Shown: positions 36,318 through 37,922 of the stretch, one piece after another | Numbering within the stretch: position 1 is the first letter of the stretch | How the letters are laid out: the number at the start of each line of letters is the position of its first letter | Origin: Neobacillus fumarioli NBRC 102428 | GTDB taxonomy: Bacteria; Bacillota; Bacilli; Bacillales; Cytobacillaceae | Direction of reading: 5' to 3' | Assembly (NCBI RefSeq): GCF_001591485.1 | Contig: NZ_BCUZ01000017.1 | Location: 1-37,922, forward strand | DNA length: 37,922 bases | The notes under the pieces: model-generated | Database searches by the model: none | The model's input: only the letters and a program-made list of their open reading frames with translations | Told to the model about the DNA's origin: nothing | Position numbers and translations under genes: made by a program

Positions 36318-37061
36318 GTGAGCGAAGCAGCACAAACACTTGATGGATGGTACTGCCTTCATGATTTCCGAACCATTGACTGGCCAGCGTGGAAAATGCT
36401 TTCCAGTGACGAACGCCAAACAGCAATCCACGAGTTTTTAAGTCTCGTTGAAAAATGGAATACCACCCAGAAACAAAATGAAGGAAGCCATGCCTTATAT
36501 ACAATCGTAGGGCAAAAGGCAGATTTTATGATGATGATTTTACGGCCGACAATGGAAGAGCTCAATGAAATTGAAACCGAATTCAACAAAACAAAATTGG
36601 CGGAATTCACCGTACCAGTTTATTCATATGTATCTGTAGTGGAGCTAAGCAATTATCTCCCAGCAAATGAAGACCCTTATCAAAATCCGCAAGTGCTGGC
36701 CCGTCTGTACCCGACATTGCCAAAAGCTAAACATGTTTGCTTTTACCCAATGGACAAGCGCCGCCAGGGCAATGATAATTGGTACATGCTGCCCATGGAA
36801 GAGCGCCGCAACTTGATGAAAAGCCACGGGATGATCGGCCGGAAATATGCCGGAAAAGTAAAGCAAATTATTACTGGCTCTGTCGGCTTTGATGATTATG
36901 AGTGGGGCGTTACATTATTTGCGGATGATGTGCTTCAGTTTAAGAAACTTGTCTATGAAATGCGCTTTGATGAAGTCAGCGCCCGTTACGGCGAATTCGG
37001 CGCCTTCTTCGTCGGCAATATTTTAACCGAAGAACGCGTTCCGCAATTTCTTTATGTATAA
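36318..37061 (+). CDS. hemQ: Coproheme decarboxylase HemQ
   Basis: Last enzyme of the coproporphyrin-dependent haem pathway of Gram-positives, converting iron-coproporphyrin III to haem b with peroxide. The 247-residue chlorite-dismutase-family protein carries the catalytic tyrosine Y143, M145 and K147 in FYPMDKRR, W155 and the proximal haem ligand H170 in KSHGMIG; these correspond with a two-residue shift to the Geobacillus enzyme. The start is GTG, seven bases after AGGAG. It is divergent from pta across 251 bases. Older annotations call it ywfI or chlorite dismutase. Confidence 0.95.
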   Translation: MSEAAQTLDGWYCLHDFRTIDWPAWKMLSSDERQTAIHEFLSLVEKWNTTQKQNEGSHALYTIVGQKADFMMMILRPTMEELNEIETEFNKTKLAEFTVPVYSYVSVVELSNYLPANEDPYQNPQVLARLYPTLPKAKHVCFYPMDKRRQGNDNWYMLPMEERRNLMKSHGMIGRKYAGKVKQIITGSVGFDDYEWGVTLFADDVLQFKKLVYEMRFDEVSARYGEFGAFFVGNILTEERVPQFLYV

Positions 37062-37075
37062 TTGCTAACTAGCGG

Positions 37076-37108
37076 AAAAAGTCTCCAAACACTCCTTGGG
37101 GACTTTTT
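37076..37108 (+). terminator. Terminator after hemQ
   Basis: AAAAAGTCTCC (37076-37086) pairs with GGGGACTTTTT (37098-37108), one G-T pair included, 15 bases after the stop codon, followed by TTATTTTT. Confidence 0.85.
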
Positions 37109-37128
37109 TATTTTTCTAATCCTCAAGT

Positions 37129-37156
37129 CATATATCGGTATTTCTCCTCATACTAT
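37129..37156 (+). promoter_or_regulatory. SigmaE-like promoter of gerQ
   Basis: CATATAT (37129-37135), 13 bases and CATACTAT (37149-37156), which differs from the sigmaE -10 consensus CATACAMT at one position. B. subtilis gerQ is expressed in the mother cell under sigmaE. The leader would be about 145 bases long. Confidence 0.5.
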
Positions 37157-37308
37157 TTAAACAGCTAATCTAAGAAATTTTCTCACTTCATAATCATCAA
37201 AAAGAGCCGGGAACAAAGAAAGCTCGTTCCCATAGGAACCATTATTGGTTTAGGGAGTATTTATAAAATGTTGGGCCATTTGTTTATTCATTTTTAGGAG
37301 GGAAAAAG

Positions 37309-37764
37309 ATGAGCCAATATTACAATCCACAAGGATTCCAACCTTATACTGGTGCGGCCGGGCAGCAGGGAGCCCAGCCAATTGCCGGGGGGCATCCTGG
37401 ATACCAATCATTCCCACCACCTGGGACAGGAGCCGTACCAAGACCGCCAGTATCGTCAGGAGCTCAAATACCAGGCATGCTGCCAATTGAACAGTCATAT
37501 ATTGAGAATATTTTACGTTTAAACAAAGGGAAACTGGTGCACTTGTATGCTACTTTTGAAGGCAGCACGCAGTGGAATTCCAAAGAATTTACCGGGATTA
37601 TCGAAGCTGCCGGCCGGGACCATGTCATCTTAAGTGATCCCCAAGCCGGAACACGCTATTTAATACCAATGGTCTCAGTTGACTACATTACTTTTTCAGA
37701 GGAAATTGAATATGAATATCCATATGGCGCCGGTCCTTCATTGGGGACATATCCACCGCGATAA
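37309..37764 (+). CDS. gerQ: Spore coat protein GerQ
   Basis: Inner spore-coat protein needed for normal localisation of the cortex-lytic enzyme CwlJ and crosslinked by transglutaminase in B. subtilis. The 151-residue product has a low-complexity N terminus rich in Q, G, P and Y (residues 1-50) and a conserved C-terminal domain (SYIENILRLNKGKLVHLYATFEG in parts, then GIIEAAGRDHVILSD and RYLIPMVSVDYITF). The N-terminal region is shorter than in B. subtilis GerQ (about 181 residues). TAGGAGGG lies seven bases before the ATG. Confidence 0.94.
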   Translation: MSQYYNPQGFQPYTGAAGQQGAQPIAGGHPGYQSFPPPGTGAVPRPPVSSGAQIPGMLPIEQSYIENILRLNKGKLVHLYATFEGSTQWNSKEFTGIIEAAGRDHVILSDPQAGTRYLIPMVSVDYITFSEEIEYEYPYGAGPSLGTYPPR

Positions 37765-37771
37765 TACATGG

Positions 37772-37807
37772 AAAAAGCATTGGGCTGTTATCAGCCCAAT
37801 GCTTTTT
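37772..37807 (+). terminator. Terminator after gerQ
   Basis: A perfect 16-base-pair stem (37772-37787 with 37792-37807) with loop TTAT, ending in TTTTT. It is the strongest terminator in the window. Confidence 0.93.
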
Positions 37808-37827
37808 CTTAAAAGATAAGAAAAGTT

Positions 37828-37922
37828 GACTTCGAAAATTGTCCAGCTCCACAAGAAATGCTTCGACAGCATCAGCATCGCACACCTAAAAGCGATAGCT
37901 TTTAGGAGGAGCGCCTAGCCCC
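37828..37922 (-). repeat. Copy of the folded intergenic repeat, inverted and cut by the window end
   Basis: Reading the minus strand it matches the copy at 10545: CCTAAAAGC, loop, GCTTTTAGG (a perfect nine-base-pair hairpin at 37885-37906), then GTGCGATGC, ATGCTGTCGAAGC and GGACAATTTTCGAAGTC. The long hairpin part of the element would lie beyond the window edge. Confidence 0.85.

Overview
The window is about 38 kb of ordinary chromosome from an endospore-forming member of the Bacillaceae. This is inferred from close protein resemblance to Bacillus subtilis proteins, from spore genes (spo0F, sspH-type, rsfA, gerQ, pbpG), strong AGGAGG-type ribosome binding sites, frequent TTG/GTG starts and gene order matching the B. 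subtilis tdk-rpmE-rho ... pta-hemQ-gerQ segment. The mid-range GC and the intergenic repeats suggest a Bacillus sensu lato relative rather than B. subtilis itself; the species cannot be named from this sequence.

Layout. (1) 1-7.1 kb, minus strand: tdk, rpmE, rho, glpX, murA (MurZ type), fbaA, spo0F. The transaldolase gene that sits between fbaA and murA in B. subtilis is absent, leaving a 475-base gap. (2) 7.2-10.5 kb: DUF2529 gene ywjG (plus strand), then pyrG and rpoE on the minus strand. The pyrG leader has the hallmarks of CTP-sensed reiterative transcription and attenuation: a GGGCT transcription start and a terminator with a CTCCC arm. (3) 10.8-21.9 kb: an acyl-CoA catabolic block, thl-hbd-acd-acdA-tetR-icmF, plus the separately transcribed Fe-S gene fadF. 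Two matching inverted repeats lie upstream of thl and fadF and are probable operators of the operon's own TetR regulator. (4) 22-25.9 kb: a frameshifted cardiolipin synthase gene, an H-type spore protein gene, ywiB, speB and speE. argS, which lies near ywiB in B. subtilis, is not here. (5) 26-32.6 kb: pbpG, ywhD, ywhC, ywhB, a small coiled-coil membrane protein, ywgA, ywfO and a DUF1450 gene. (6) 33-37.9 kb: rsfA, lipL, pta, hemQ, gerQ.

The most unusual content is between genes. One family is a compact palindromic repeat of about 55 bases with a GGTGTCAGGCACC core: four full copies and one core-only copy. One copy appears to donate the -35 box of the ywfO promoter, one donates the stop codon of the sspH-type gene, and the full copies are flanked by a change in C/G strand composition that ignores gene direction. 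A second family is a larger folded element with one long copy, one medium copy, one short tail and one copy cut by the window end; its hairpin is kept although its sequence has changed. A third repeat is a degenerate tandem array inside the acyl-CoA dehydrogenase operon. No transposase, prophage, CRISPR array, tRNA or rRNA gene was seen.
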